Source: Echinarachnius parma
Lineage: Eukaryota > Echinodermata > Echinoidea > Clypeasteroida > Echinarachniidae
Direction: 5' to 3'
DNA: 64,000 nt
Assembly (NCBI GenBank): GCA_037951105.1
Contig: JBAMJV010007487.1
Coordinates: 1-64,000 of the forward strand
Shown: positions 39,416-51,464 of the stretch, one piece after another
How the letters are laid out: every line of letters begins with the position of its first letter
How positions within the stretch are numbered: the first letter of the stretch is position 1
Notes under the pieces: model-generated
The model's database searches: none
The model's input: only the letters and a program-made list of their open reading frames with translations
What the model was told of the DNA's origin: nothing
Program-made: the position numbers and the translations under genes

Positions 39416-40753
39416 TAACCCCTCTCTTTTCATTATATACTACTGCTCTTAAGCTTAAAGGTATTTGGCAAGTTTGTTGTCATGTGCAAAACTAAAATAA
39501 TAAAAGTAATCATGTGGTCTGGACTAGGACCGTTATAAATCCTCACTTTCATGTAAACCTGTCTTAGATTCATATCTTGAATTTGCCCAAACTTTTTCTA
39601 CTACCAAGCCATGAGACATAATGTACATACAGGTACAACTACTGTTTTGTCACCTTTGAAATTAACAGTGTTGCAATATGTCCTCTTCCAAGAATACCGA
39701 AATACCTTTAAATATAAAACAAATAGAATAATTACATACTGCAAGTCATATTGGAGATGAGAGGTCACATCTAGGCAATCATAAATATTAACTCTCATAA
39801 TTGAGTAATAAATGGGCCACTGAAGTGATTATTACATATTTTATGCATGTGGTAATCGAATGACTCATATTGGTAGGAAATGCTGGTTATATAATCATAA
39901 ATAGTAATGAAAAATAATGACTGAGGACATTTTTATATTGTTATTCCTGCCAGCAGATTGCATTGTTACTGCTTATAGTTGTCCTTTATAAAAATGAAAA
40001 TATAAAATTACATCAAATTTAATAGTATAGCCCTTAATTCCTCCGAAGGGAAGCCATTAATCTCATTTCTTGCTGAAATATATTTTTAATATATTTTTAA
40101 AAGAATTATACAAAACTATTGAAAACTGTTGGTAAGGCTGAGCTTTAGTAACCAAAACCTGCAGGTATAGAGTGGTGAAGTGTGACATCATAACTAATCA
40201 ATTTTTAGAATTTTCAAATTTGAACTTCTTTTTCCGAAAGAGCATCAAAAATAATGTCTAAATACCGAAAATTAATTAAATATGTTAAGTATTGGCTGAG
40301 ATATGCCCATCTGAATTAATTTTTATTCCAATAGGCAATCAGTGTTATATTGCTCTGGTTCATAAAGTTATGTCTTATGTTATGGCAACATTCATAAGCA
40401 AAATAACAATAATACCTTTATTGCACTGAACTATTTTAAACTTGCATATATAATAATTCTGCATCATGAGATTTTGACAACTGTATATACTAGCATTTAT
40501 AAGAAACAAATCTAGCCATTCATAGTCAAAGTAGCACCATATGATACATTGACTGAAGTGCAAAAAGGCAGTTAAGGCTGCACACATTCTCCTTCATTAA
40601 TACCTTTCTTGCACTAAAGTGATATAATTATAAGAATGGTGCCCACACCCTTGATTCATGCATTACCTAGCTGACCTCGTAAACTTGGTCAAATGTGGCA
40701 TGATATTCTCATACCATAACGAGGATCATGAATGAACATTGATCAGGTTAATT
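39416..40753. other. AT-rich intergenic, nothing firm
   Basis: 40119-40155 (aactgttggtaaggctgagc, tttagtaaccaaaacctg) resembles the left interior of the TTAA element at 57133 and may be an old fragment. Weak repeats of 'tttcttgcac' begin near 40605. Confidence 0.4.
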
Positions 40754-40836
40754 GTTAGCCTGTTGCTTACAGGAACAGGGTTGGTTATGTGTACAAGGTC
40801 TATGGGCATTTCACAATCTGGAAGGGAATGGGTTAA
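40754..40836. mobile_element. ~80-bp TTAA-bounded mini-element, copy 2
   Basis: Begins ttagcctgttgcttacagga (first TTAA mutated to TTAG) and ends ggaagggaatgggttaa. Clear homologue of 17881-17960. Confidence 0.75.
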
Positions 40837-41477
40837 CATCTTTCTCGCTCTAAAATGAAATCTTTAGTTATCATAAAATAGCTTTCCTTACCACTTTAAC
40901 ATTAGATTTGTTGATACCATAAGAATGATCAAGAATTGATATTGCATAGGCAGTTTCTTGCACTTAATTGAAATCTTAAGTCATTACAATTTAAAATGCT
41001 ATCCCATACCATTTGTACAGTCAAATTAATTTCTGATACCATATCTAACAACATTGAAATTGAGCAAGTTGTTTTACAGTTATATCTTTCTTGCACTAAA
41101 CCCATTTTATAAAGTTCTTGATTCATGCGTCACCTGACCTCTAGTCTATGTGGCATGATCTTCTGTTTATGTTTATGAACAAATTAACACATTAGTCAGT
41201 AAGATTATAATCCCTCACACCATAATGAAGACCATTATTATTGGGCAAGCTGTTCTACATTAATATCTTTTTTGCACATTTTGTTCGCATTTAAAGTGAT
41301 ATCTTTAAAAATAATGAACGTTATCCTCGCTATTGTATCACAAAATATTAAATCTATAAAAAAAAATTCCTTTACCTTATTCAACCCGTTGCCTTAGCGA
41401 TTCTGAAATCCCCATTTATACCTAACACACCAGGTTCCTGTAGACATTGGGTCATCATTGACATTGAGCAAGTTGTT
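40837..41477 (+). repeat. Diverged low-copy repeats
   Basis: Phrases like attgagcaagttgttttac and atctttcttgcactaaa recur near 40600, 41060, 41240 and 41470, separated by about 180-230 bp. 41385-41450 holds a rearranged inverse piece of the 80-bp mini-element. Confidence 0.55.
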
Positions 41478-41557
41478 TTAACCCCTTGACTACGGGAACC
41501 GGGTGGGTTGTGTACAAAGTCTATGGGAATTTCAGAAACTTGAAGGGAACGGGTTAA
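41478..41557. mobile_element. 80-bp TTAA-bounded mini-element, copy 3
   Basis: TTAACCCCTTGACTACGGG at the left and AAGGGAACGGGTTAA at the right. The interior cgggtgggttgtgtacaaag matches 17881-17960. Total length is exactly 80 bp, as in copy 1. Confidence 0.8.
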
Positions 41558-41934
41558 CAACTTTCTTGCACTGAACCAATATCACGTCCTTGATTCATGC
41601 ATAGTGTGACCCTTATTACCGAGTCCCCATGGCATGATCCTTCACAGACCTAAACAAAGTCTCACATTACCACAATAATCATTAATATACCATCTACTTA
41701 TTCAGACAATTGATTCCAAATCCATCGTAGTCTTGAACTTAGCCCGAATTATCCAAAAGCTAAATTTCTGTTTTGTCTTTGATAAATAAATAATACAATA
41801 TTTAACAGAAGCATCCATTTAATGAGTAAAAGGCTCCCGATATTTCAATAAAATCAAATTTAAATTTTTTTTTTTTAACGGCTAGTTCAAAATTATCGAA
41901 TAATTGTGGGCGCCCCACAATTATTACAAATGGT

Positions 41935-42098
41935 TATGTTTATGGATATTTCAGCCATTTCTGAACCGATTTTGGTCAAATAAAGTTTATCTTGTCATTA
42001 AAATTGTATGCTCTTTCAAATTTTACACTCAGTTTGTCATTATCTCACAAAAATATTAATTTGTGTAGCGCCCTCTATACCAAAACTCAACTATCCCT
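41935..42098. mobile_element. Right-end fragment of TTAA element family T3
   Basis: tggatatttcagccatttct through caaaactcaactatccct, then TTAA at 42099-42102, is homologous to the right 160 bp of the element at 57133-57996. The left end was not located with confidence. Confidence 0.7.
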
Positions 42099-42452
42099 TT
42101 AAGTTTGTCAATTCTGAGGTATAATCGATTGTTTGCCTCGGATACAACACGATCCACGTTGTACTTAATAACTGAAATATACACAAAATGATAACCATTT
42201 ATTTGCATTCGCTAAGCCAATTATGATAATTCAAAATGTTGTTCAACTGACCTTATTTCCATTTTAATGGAATTTTCCTGAGTGACCAGTTATTTGAGAT
42301 ACATGGTAGACCTAAACACGTATGACTTTACAACAATTAAACTTAATAACGTTTTGTAACAGCCTGCTGGTCATTAATGAGGTCAGTAACACTGTCAATA
42401 TAGATATGGTATCATGAGAGTTGCATATGATGCAGGTATAGGATGGGGTTTA

Positions 42453-42667
42453 CGTTCACTTGGTCTACACTCATTTGGTCTACTCCTCATTTAGTCTACT
42501 ACCTGATGCCTTTAATTTCAATTTCCCTAACTCCAACCACGATCTCTAACCCAAAACCTAACCCTAACCCTAACCCTAATCATAATCCCTAATTATAATC
42601 ATAAGCCCCGAATTTATGATTTTCTAGTACCTAGGCCAAATGGGAGTAGACCAAATGACTGTAGACC
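42453..42667. mobile_element. TTGGTCTAC inverted-repeat element with telomere-like core
   Basis: Left acttggtctacactcatttg with gtctactcctcattta, right ggccaaatgggagtagacca with aatgactgtagaccaat: imperfect inverted repeats. The interior contains ctaaccctaaccctaaccct, a short interstitial telomere-like run. Confidence 0.7.
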
Positions 42668-43631
42668 AATCAGCAAGTTACCTATGATGGAGGGGGAGCC
42701 AGGCAGTGAACAAATACAAAAATAAAAATGGGGGCAAGCTCGCCCCTGAAATGCCAAAAAGAGTCCCCATAATTTTTTGCATAGGGTTCAATGGCAAAGC
42801 ATACATTTAGAGTATTATTTTCACAATGTAAACTTGAAGAGTAGACCCCCCAACAATTGTTTAAATGTTTTCTCTACCCAGTGAGTGGCGGCACCCTCAT
42901 TCACCCTCTTCCAAAAAGAATTGAAAAGACATGAAAATAACAGATATTTAGACAAAAATTACTTCAAATTTTGTATGTCCAAAGACGTAATACAATAACT
43001 ACCTACAGGACTATTAAAATTGTAACTTACTAACTTGATTTCATTTTGGTACAATATATTAGCTCATAGCTCATTAGCTCATACAAAACAAAATAAAGAT
43101 GTTTTTATAGGTAAACGACCACATCCCCCCCCCCCCCCCCTCTCTCTCTCTCCTCAGACCAAATAACTCTTTATGCCCATGGAGAGGTGTTGTGTGCTGG
43201 TAAAACAAATAAACAAATTAACTTTTATTGCACACCATGACACTTGTTTATTATGTGTATCAAATATATATTTCATCTCATTTTATTAAAGATCCTGCTT
43301 TAATGTAAAGTTTCATTAGTTTTATTTTGAGGGTGGGCCATCAGTTACGCCTTCTTTGGAATAACAAGTATCTGATAACCGGGAGCAAACAATATAAAAC
43401 AAGACTGGAATGATAGAGAGGTTTCAAACTTCAACTGTGAATGTGTCAATGACCACGGTCAGATCTGTAATTAACACTTTTTTAATGTTTTCCCTGAAAT
43501 ATAATGATGTAGCTATGAATTCCATTATCCTTTTTGCAACAGCTAGATTGCTTCGTCAGCCACTACTTGATTGATTGATGGATGTAGTTTACTACTTTAC
43601 AGTAATCTAATTTATGGAGAACATTGGACTT
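42668..43631. other. Intergenic, poly-C/CT run
   Basis: Poly-C followed by (TC)n at 43126-43152. No gene signal. Confidence 0.45.
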
Positions 43632-43705
43632 GGGGGCTTAGCAGTTAGTGTGTCTGTCTTATGCAAGGAAGGTTCTGGGTTCAATCTCTGGTTGGGTCAT
43701 ACAGA
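43632..43705 (+). mobile_element. tRNA-like SINE head
   Basis: ggggcttagcagttagtgtg is A-box-like and ctgggttcaatctctgg carries a B-box-like ggttcaatctc about 40 bp later, as in a tRNA promoter. It is degenerate in the stems, so more likely a SINE head than a working tRNA gene. Confidence 0.5.
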
Positions 43706-44054
43706 TCAATTTTTTATATAAAATAATTAAGTTATCATTAAAAACTAACAGTAATAATTAAATTATGCTTGAATTGTAGTAAAAAATATCAACTGTTAAG
43801 TTACATGGCTGTTTTCATGCAAAAAGCAGCCACACAAGAGGACGCCCTCCAGAAACATCAAGATTCAACCTTTTTTAAATAAAAAAAAATGTTAATGTGA
43901 TGTTTGTTTAAAACTAATTATTTAATAATGAGATCATCACAAACCATTTTATAACCATTTTGGTATATTTTTTAAAAAAGGGGAAGGATTTTTACATATT
44001 TTCTTAAATTATTGAATAAAAGTTGGTCCCAACATTATTTCAATCAAATCTACC

Positions 44055-44217
44055 TTTGGATATTTCAGCCATTTCTGAACCGATTTTGATTTTTAAAAAG
44101 TTGATTCTGTCTTTAAAATTGTGTGCCAGTTCAAATTTTACACTTAGTTTTTCATTACCTCCAACATGTTTTTTTTTATTGAAATGCCCTCCTCTTAACC
44201 AAAACTGAACTATCCCT
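44055..44217. mobile_element. Right-end fragment of TTAA element family T3, second
   Basis: tggatatttcagccatttct and ccaaaactgaactatccct are followed by TTAA (44218-44221). Homologous to 41935-42098 and 57835-57996. Confidence 0.7.
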
Positions 44218-44277
44218 TTAAATCAATAACCATTATAATTTACTAATGACATATATCACTGTCACGACCTACATATT

Positions 44278-44960
44278 ATACAACTAACGAATGGGCTTCT
44301 TGTGATAGTCAAATCTATTACCGAGGTGGGCTCAAAATGATTATTACCCGAAGCGTAGCTGAGGGTAATAGTCATTTTGAGCCCACCGAGGTAATAGATT
44401 GCCTATCACAATCAAGCACATTCGTTAGTTGTTTTATATCACTCATCAATATCAGTGATTGTGTTCAGCTTATAGCAAAATAAGTGAAAATCTCTTGAAT
44501 ATTTCATAAAATCGCTTGTAAATTTTGATATAAAAATCAATCGACATTAATGAAGCCAGATGAGCCTCCAGAACCTGGGCGCATCTAATACGCTTAAAGT
44601 CATTGTTATTTTGCGCATACAATCACAAAGACGCAAAACCGAGTGCGCACCAACGCGCTGGCAGTTGCGCACATACGCAATGAATGCGTGCTAACGCTCC
44701 CACGGATGTGCTTATTGGCTGTCTTGGCGTTCTTCTTCCTAGGGTGTTAGTTTTTACCAGCAATGGCAATCACGTGACTAGAACGTGTGCGCCATAGAGC
44801 ACTGCACAAATTTGATCGCGTGTGCATTTTGCTTAAACACATGATCTATGGGACGAACGCGTAACGAACTTTTAGTGTTAATTTTTTGCTAACAGCCCGG
44901 TCAAGTGATTGCGCGGGGATTGCGCGTGTTGTCCAAAACTATCATTTGTCAAATACAATG
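44278..44960. mobile_element. Palindromic element family P, copy 3
   Basis: The outer arms caactaacgaatg and cattcgttagttg enclose inner arms, aatctattaccgaggtgggc with tcaaaatgat and inverse, and a centre attacccgaagcgtagctga gggtaat. The downstream GC-rich block includes ggcaatcacgtgact as in copy 1. The right limit is approximate. Confidence 0.75.
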
Positions 44961-46257
44961 GTAAAACGATCTTATGAGGGATATAAAGGTGTTTATTGCA
45001 TATACCTTAATGATAGTAATTAAAATATACCATTTCTTGAAGGGGGTTGGATGATGCTTTATTAGTACAAATAACATTCCTATATAGGCCTAGTTATAAC
45101 AAGATATATTGATTACATTCTGGTTCAAAAAGTGAGAAAAAACTGTGCCATCTATTTAAAATAAATCACCAGGCTTTTTTCCTCTGATTAAAAAGACAAC
45201 AACTTTCATATGTCAAGGTTTCCTCGTAAACATTGCAGATTTCAACTTGAATGGAATTTGTTAACCTAGTGAGCAAATTGATTGTTCTTATTAATTACAT
45301 TTGTTGACACTTATAGAAAATAAACTACATTTGAACAATACAAAATACATTTTCAACGAGGCAAGACGTACACTTGATTTTTTATAATTTGATTTAAAAA
45401 TGAATGAATTATAATTGTGTTACCAGGATAATAATGATGAATGCATAATTAAAACATTTTTTATAGTACAGAGAAAAAAATAAACAAATATCTTAAAGTT
45501 TCAACTAGTTTATTTATCTATTCATGCAGAAAAGTATGTGAACATTGAATGGCAAACTTATAAGTTTTGCCTGATGAATATGGATATGAAGAAAAATGTA
45601 ATTTAAAAGACAATTAAAAGAAAATTTGTTTACAAAGAACTTTCATACAAGCTTTCATACAAAATCATGGGAATATACATGAATCACAATATGACTTTTA
45701 ATATGACTTTTAATATAACATGTACAGTATATTTCTAAATGGAAACGTTTTTCAATTTGTCCACTCATAATGTTACCCAATATCTCTAAAATAAACATTT
45801 CTATGAAAGTTATTTCAACATTTTACCTCAAGGGTATTTATTAGTCATTCCAAAACAATTTCCCAGTAAATTCTACAATCCATAGAACTGCTTCTGTTTA
45901 ATTTTGTCTGATACAAAACTCTGGGAGAAATGTCACATGTCAAGAACAAGAAACTGGTTTCATCCTTAATTACCTCATTCGTGGAGGCATAATTACTTAC
46001 ACATGTATTTATGCTTCCTGACTTTCCCTTTGGTCTTATTAACCCCTTCACCACTATTTCACGACCATTGCAAAATGGATTCCTGAAATGCTGATCATTC
46101 TTCAACCAGTTCTCTACTAGATTTTGAACCCCAACAGATTTATAACAGGATCCACAACGTTCCCTTAGGCAATGGGTTAAGAGTAATACAATCGCAAATA
46201 AACATTTTAAACAAAATATTTGTTGAAAATTCTTAAAAATTAGTAGACTGATCAATA
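44961..46257. other. AT-rich intergenic, no firm feature
   Basis: An open frame of 138 codons on the minus strand (45845-46261) is not recognisable. Part of it (46010-46185) resembles the TTAACCC mini-element sequence (gttcccttaggcaatgggtt), arguing against a gene. Confidence 0.4.
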
Positions 46258-46862
46258 GCAAACATATTTGTGTATCATTGTTGTAATATAACTAACATAT
46301 TTGTGTATCATTATTGTAATATAACTAACATATTTGTGTATCATTATTGTAATATAACTAACATATTTGTGTATGATTATTGTAATATTACTAACATATT
46401 TGTGTATCATTATTGTAATATAACTAACATATTTGTGTATCATTATTGTAATATAACTAACATATTTGTGTATCATTATTGTAATATAACTAACATATTT
46501 GTGTATCATTATTGTAATATAACTAACATATTTGTGTATCATTATTGTAATATAACTAACATATTTGTGTATCATTATTGTAATATAACTAACATATTTG
46601 TGTATCATTATTGTAATATAACTAACATATTTGTGTATCATTATTGTAATATAACTAACATATTTGTGTATCATTATTGTAATATAACTAACATATTTGT
46701 GTATCATTATTGTAATATAACTAACATATTTGTGTATCATTATTGTAATATAACTAACATATTTGTGTATCATTATTGTAATATAACTAACATATTTGTG
46801 TATCATTATTGTAATATAACTAACATATTTGTGTATCATTATTGTAATATAACTAACATATT
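46258..46862 (+). repeat. 33-bp AT-rich satellite, about 18 units
   Basis: Unit catatttgtgtatcattatt plus gtaatataactaa, nearly invariant. Because 33 is a multiple of three and no stop falls in two frames, both strands stay open for about 200 codons. These are 11-residue periodic artefacts. Confidence 0.96.
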
Positions 46863-48132
46863 TAATGACATTTCTGGGATCACTGATTCAATGTTGAAGA
46901 GGTGAATTATGAAAGAACTTTTCATCCAAACAATATGCACAAGTATTCTGAGTCTAGCCCTGATGGGGTTAATTCAATTCAATTTATCCTAGGATATATT
47001 CTTCTAGAAATGGGACAGGATGAGAACTTTCCCAGAAATCCAAACCTTGGCCTTCAACTGTAATAATTATTTTTCTTTATTATCATTCATGATTCTATTT
47101 TCTAAATGAAACACTTTACTTGTATATTATAATTTGATACTTAAAAATAAACAAAATAAAATTGTGTTCTAGATATATGAAAAATTGTGTTTCTTTTTTG
47201 GCAGGAATGTTGGTATTTGCAAATGCCTCATAACAAAATGTTTTAATTAACCCATTACCCATGTGCATTTATTCATTTTGATATGTTTGTGTGTTTTATG
47301 ATTGTTTATTACGTTACTTTATTACTGATGTCATTCTGTATACTTTGCCAATTGTCATACTTTTTTTATTTTTTATTAAATGAATTGTGGAAATAAAATA
47401 AAATAATTTTTTTTAGTGGACTATGTGTTTACTCCATGGGATTTTAACTAATTAGAACCAAATGGATTCAATATATTTTGTTTATCCTATAATATATTTA
47501 CTAGAAATGGGACAGGATGACAACAATTTTCTCTGAAACCAAACCCTTGAACTTCAACTGTCCTAATTCTTTTTTCTTGATCAGAATCAAACAATTCTAC
47601 TTTATAAATTATATTATTTTTATGATGAAGGATAATTAGAAATCTGAATAAAAAAACAAAAAGGAAAACGTTCAAACCGTTTCCTTCTTGTTTTACAGAA
47701 ATGTTGGTATTTACTAATGTCTAGAAATGGACCATAATATTCATTTTTATTTTATTTATTTATTTCCTCTCATAGGGTGGATGGCCCTTTCAGCGCAGCT
47801 GATTTTCAAAGGGGTCCACAAACATAAAAATAACAATAAAATATACAGTGAATTATGCAATACAATAAATGCAAGAAATAAGGCAATGAATTATGTACAT
47901 ATAGTTACAACAAGTTACAGCTAGCAAATAAATGTACTAAACAAACAAACTAAAAAGACGGTTAATTGCAGAAATTCAACTTGAACGACAACAAACATAC
48001 GAGTAAAACTTTAAAACCAATAACATAATACAAAAACATCAAGATAAACAAAAAATAAAAAACAAACAAAGAAACAAAAACAAAAAACTAAACAAAACTA
48101 AGGGGTTTGTATAATATTTATCACGTTAAAAG
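46863..48132. other. AT-rich intergenic with retroelement-like tails
   Basis: 47340-47410 (gaattgtggaaataaaataa) resembles a non-LTR retroelement 3' tail. gggtggatggccctttcagc near 47777 is the only non-AT-rich block and may be a retroelement piece. No gene recognised. Confidence 0.35.
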
Positions 48133-48133
48133 T

Positions 48134-48173
<40 letters not shown>
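48133..48173 (+). repeat. Poly-A run of about 40
   Basis: Uninterrupted A tract, possibly a retroelement tail or slippage tract. Confidence 0.9.
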
Positions 48174-48177
<4 letters not shown>

Positions 48178-48650
48178 GTTGTATAACTATGACATAACCA
48201 AAACCTGGTTTAAATGATATATTTTTTATGGGAGTTGCAATAATTAGAATCTTATTATTTAATTCAAATGTCATTCTTTCTATCTATCTACTGATATATC
48301 ATACTTTAATTGGGTCAGGATGATAATGTTCCAGAAACCAAAAGCCTTTTCTTCATTAATATTCCACAATTGCAATTCTAAATGAAACCTATTACTGATG
48401 TATTAGTCAGTGTAGCTACCCATTTGACGTCGTGAGCAGTGTTCTAGTTCATACAAATCTGCAATGATTATGGTCAATTCTTTGGTTATAGTTTGGACTA
48501 TGGTTATATAATATGTACGAAACCATACACAAGTTATACATTTAGTATGCAATCACAATATAATCTAAGTGATCAATTTGAGTGAAATGACTGATTTAAC
48601 TTCCAAAATTGAACTATAATCACTTGGACATTCACACCTCTCTTGTAAGG

Positions 48651-48991
48651 AGCTTTCGCTTCACGACAGAAGTGGAAGATGACGGTAGAAATCACTCAAC
48701 CGAATTCGGCGTGTTATTTACTCCCGTCTTCATTAGTAACCGTTTTTTGTACCGGACGGGAACGTTCATGGCTAGTGATGCGTGAAGAGCTAGCCAGCGA
48801 GCGCACGCCATGGCCACATGTGCACGCAAATGTGGCGTTTCAGTCGCTACTGCCGTGCAATGGGAACGGACGTTAAGTTGGCCCACAACCGTTGTGTTAT
48901 TGAGGAAGACTACGTTAGCTCGAGGTACGCGCAGATCGAGTTTCTCGCTTGAGTGAACGTACTCCTCGGCTTCCTTCATGAAGCGAAAGCT
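48651..48991. mobile_element. 341-bp MITE-like element with GC-richer interior
   Basis: agctttcgcttca at the left and tgaagcgaaagct at the right are perfect inverses. Similarity extends outward (gtaag) and imperfectly inward for about 40 bp. The interior is GC-rich against its AT-rich surroundings. Two overlapping short open frames on opposite strands are not credible genes. Confidence 0.7.
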
Positions 48992-50483
48992 GCTTACTGT
49001 TGTTTGGCTAACGGTACAACAGAAGACTGAAATGGGTTCTGATTTGTCAAATGTCTCTCTAATTATGGAGATATATAAGATTGAATTATGAAAATCTTAC
49101 ATATCATTCTCAAAAATATCACAATGATATTGACACATGATTGAAGTCTCAAATATCACTTTTGGTAAAAATATAGAGTTAATAGATCACTTTAATGACT
49201 CCCCCCCCCCCCCCCAAAAAAAAAAAAAATAAATAAAAAAATAAAAAAATAATTTAATTGATACTGAAATTGAAAACAAATTAAAGGACATGCCAACACC
49301 TTAACTATCCCTAAATGATTGAGTGTAGCAGGCACTAATTGCTACAATTCATGTGATTCATGATCAAGTGCAACGAGGATGCTGATAATCCACGACACAG
49401 GAATAAATCCACTCAAATTCCCTCTGGATTTGATCATTTCCTGTGAGATTAGCAGAATCAAGGTTAACAGCTTTATTAACTCGTTCAAGACCGAGGGATT
49501 TAGGTCCATGATGAATACCCCAGCCCTAGTATTTTCGGCCTGGGACCAGTCCTAAATGGGTTCAGAGTGTTCTGGGCCGGGTTCAAGTTAACTGTGTCAC
49601 GTTTGTTGTCTCGAAAATCCTCGGCCTAGGGTTTATGGAGAAAGCATGTTATACCCCAATCAAAAAGTCTTCAACTTGAAATGTTAAAACATATTACAAT
49701 TAAATGGTTGAAGAGCAGTCTTTACTCAAATAGTATAGGACAATTAGTATTTTTGTGGCATTTAAAAACTTTCATGTACATGTATATAAATACAAATTGA
49801 AAACTATCTATAAAGACTGTCATTTTAAGACTGTATTTAGTGTGACAAGATATAGGCCTACAAATTATATAGTAGATTAGTACCAGGACCTAATTTAGTA
49901 TCAGTAATATGACACAAAACCAGCTGTCCGGCCTCTTGGCCCTTTCAGCGGACTTGGATCCGAGGCAGAATATAAAGCTAATATTTGATGGTGGCCTTGG
50001 CCTCAGAAATGGTGGACTTGACTGCAACACTGAAAAAAATTGTGACAATATTGCTGCTCTATTTGGAGCTCAACACCTTATGATAAGGATTAGAGTGGAT
50101 TTGTTCTTTGTTCCAAAGTAGTAACCCCGGAATCCCAACTAATACCTCATTAATAGAGTCAAGGCTTTGGTGGGGACCTTTCTCACACTTATAGACAACC
50201 TCCTCCATGTAATGCTACTATCCATGTCCCTAGTTGGGGGGTGGGGGGGGGGGGGGGGTAATTCCCTCTCCCCTGCACCCCTCTTAACCCCTATAGCCCC
50301 AAATAAATATATTATTTATGACACCAATTCGCATCTATCCTCTAAAATGTTGAACTTCCTTTTTTAGGTCAAATTTGTGAAGCTTGCCAACATTGGCATT
50401 ATATTTAGCATTGAATTGCTCATACTACTGGGCCTCTTTTTTTTGCCAGGGGGTGGTGGGGACAGGACATTATAAGTGCTTAA
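48992..50483. other. Intergenic, nothing firm
   Basis: Poly-C then poly-A at 49200-49230 and poly-G at 50239-50258. A 70-codon open frame at 49909 is not recognisable. Confidence 0.4.
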
Positions 50484-51041
50484 AGGGCAATGAAACCCAA
50501 GCAAAATGTTGCTTTCATAGTCTTGAAGAGATTAAGAAGAATAATCTCTGAAAGTTAGAGCACAATCGGGTAAGAAACAAGAAAACTACGGCTCTTTGAA
50601 GATGTCCATTTATTCCTATGGGGAACTCAAATTGGCAACGCACTCTGATAAGTGTGTGGACAACTCCCCATATATGTTTTGTACACAAATGTTCCCATTT
50701 TTACAGTTTTCTTCATAATCACATTTTTCCATTCCCCCAACTCATGATATGTCATGTATAAAAGCATTCTACAAAACATATGTTGAACTCGAACGAAGAG
50801 TAAACATAAATTTTGAGAAAATTGAACAAAACTAAAATTTTGTGTACAAAATGTATGGGGAATTGTCCACAACTTTGCCAGAGTGCTTTGCCAATTTGAG
50901 TCACTCAAAGAAATACATGGCTCTTTTCAAAGAGCCATAGTTTCTTATTTCTTGACCGATTGTGCTCAAATTTTCAGAGACTATTCATTATATTTAGTGT
51001 CTTATAGTGCATACAACAATTTGTCTGGATTTCATTGTCCT
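50484..51041. mobile_element. TTAA element family T2, copy 2 (558 bp, long inverted arms)
   Basis: Flanked by TTAA (50480-50483, 51042-51045). Left AGGGCAATGAAACCC and right TTTCATTGTCCT ends. The arms remain complementary for about 200 bp (gagcacaatcgggtaagaaa with tttcttgaccgattgtgctc, aaactacggctctttgaa with caaagagccatagttt), so the element is a near-complete foldback. Confidence 0.85.
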
Positions 51042-51153
51042 TTAAGTGCCATGAGCCCCAAAGTATTGATATTTTGCTGTCCCCTCCTGTGAATCATTGC
51101 CCCCCCCCCCCCCTGGTCATTTTCCCTCATCCTAAGTGTAGGGACAAACTGAT

Positions 51154-51252
51154 ATAACTACCACCAATTTCATTTTTTGCTCCGGCCCCACCCCTCATCT
51201 ATTTTAGATGAGAGGTGGGGCCTGAGCCAAAAATGAAATTGGTGGTAGTTAT
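51154..51252. repeat. 99-bp almost perfect hairpin
   Basis: The left arm begins ataactaccaccaatttcat and the right arm ends atgaaattggtggtagttat. The stem is about 48 bp with a handful of mismatches and a 3-base loop. Hairpin length and pairing are within the range of a pre-miRNA but also of a tiny MITE. Confidence 0.88.
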
Positions 51253-51464
51253 CCTGGTAGTTATACCCCTTCACTAATGTGAGTTGGGTCTAGTTATGCC
51301 ATCACACAGTGGCATAGCTACTTGCTCCCCATACAACATGAGGGTAAACACATAGAATGAAAATAAGGAAATAGAAATGTAAATGTTACTGGTAACTAGG
51401 TAAAGCCACTAACACTCACTTATTACTTAGTATAATTAATGACCAAGTCCAGGATTAATTAACA

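Noticed and set aside
42550..42582. Telomere or chromosome end
   Set aside because: Only about four CCCTAA units inside an inverted-repeat element; an interstitial run at most.
45845..46261. 138-codon minus-strand open frame
   Set aside because: It ends in the satellite and includes sequence related to the TTAACCC mini-elements. No splice signals or family.
46252..46905. 195- and 211-codon reading frames on opposite strands
   Set aside because: Both are translations of the same 33-bp satellite with an exact 11-residue period.
48679..48979. Two overlapping short genes
   Set aside because: Overlapping frames on opposite strands inside a MITE-like inverted-repeat element of raised GC; no family similarity.
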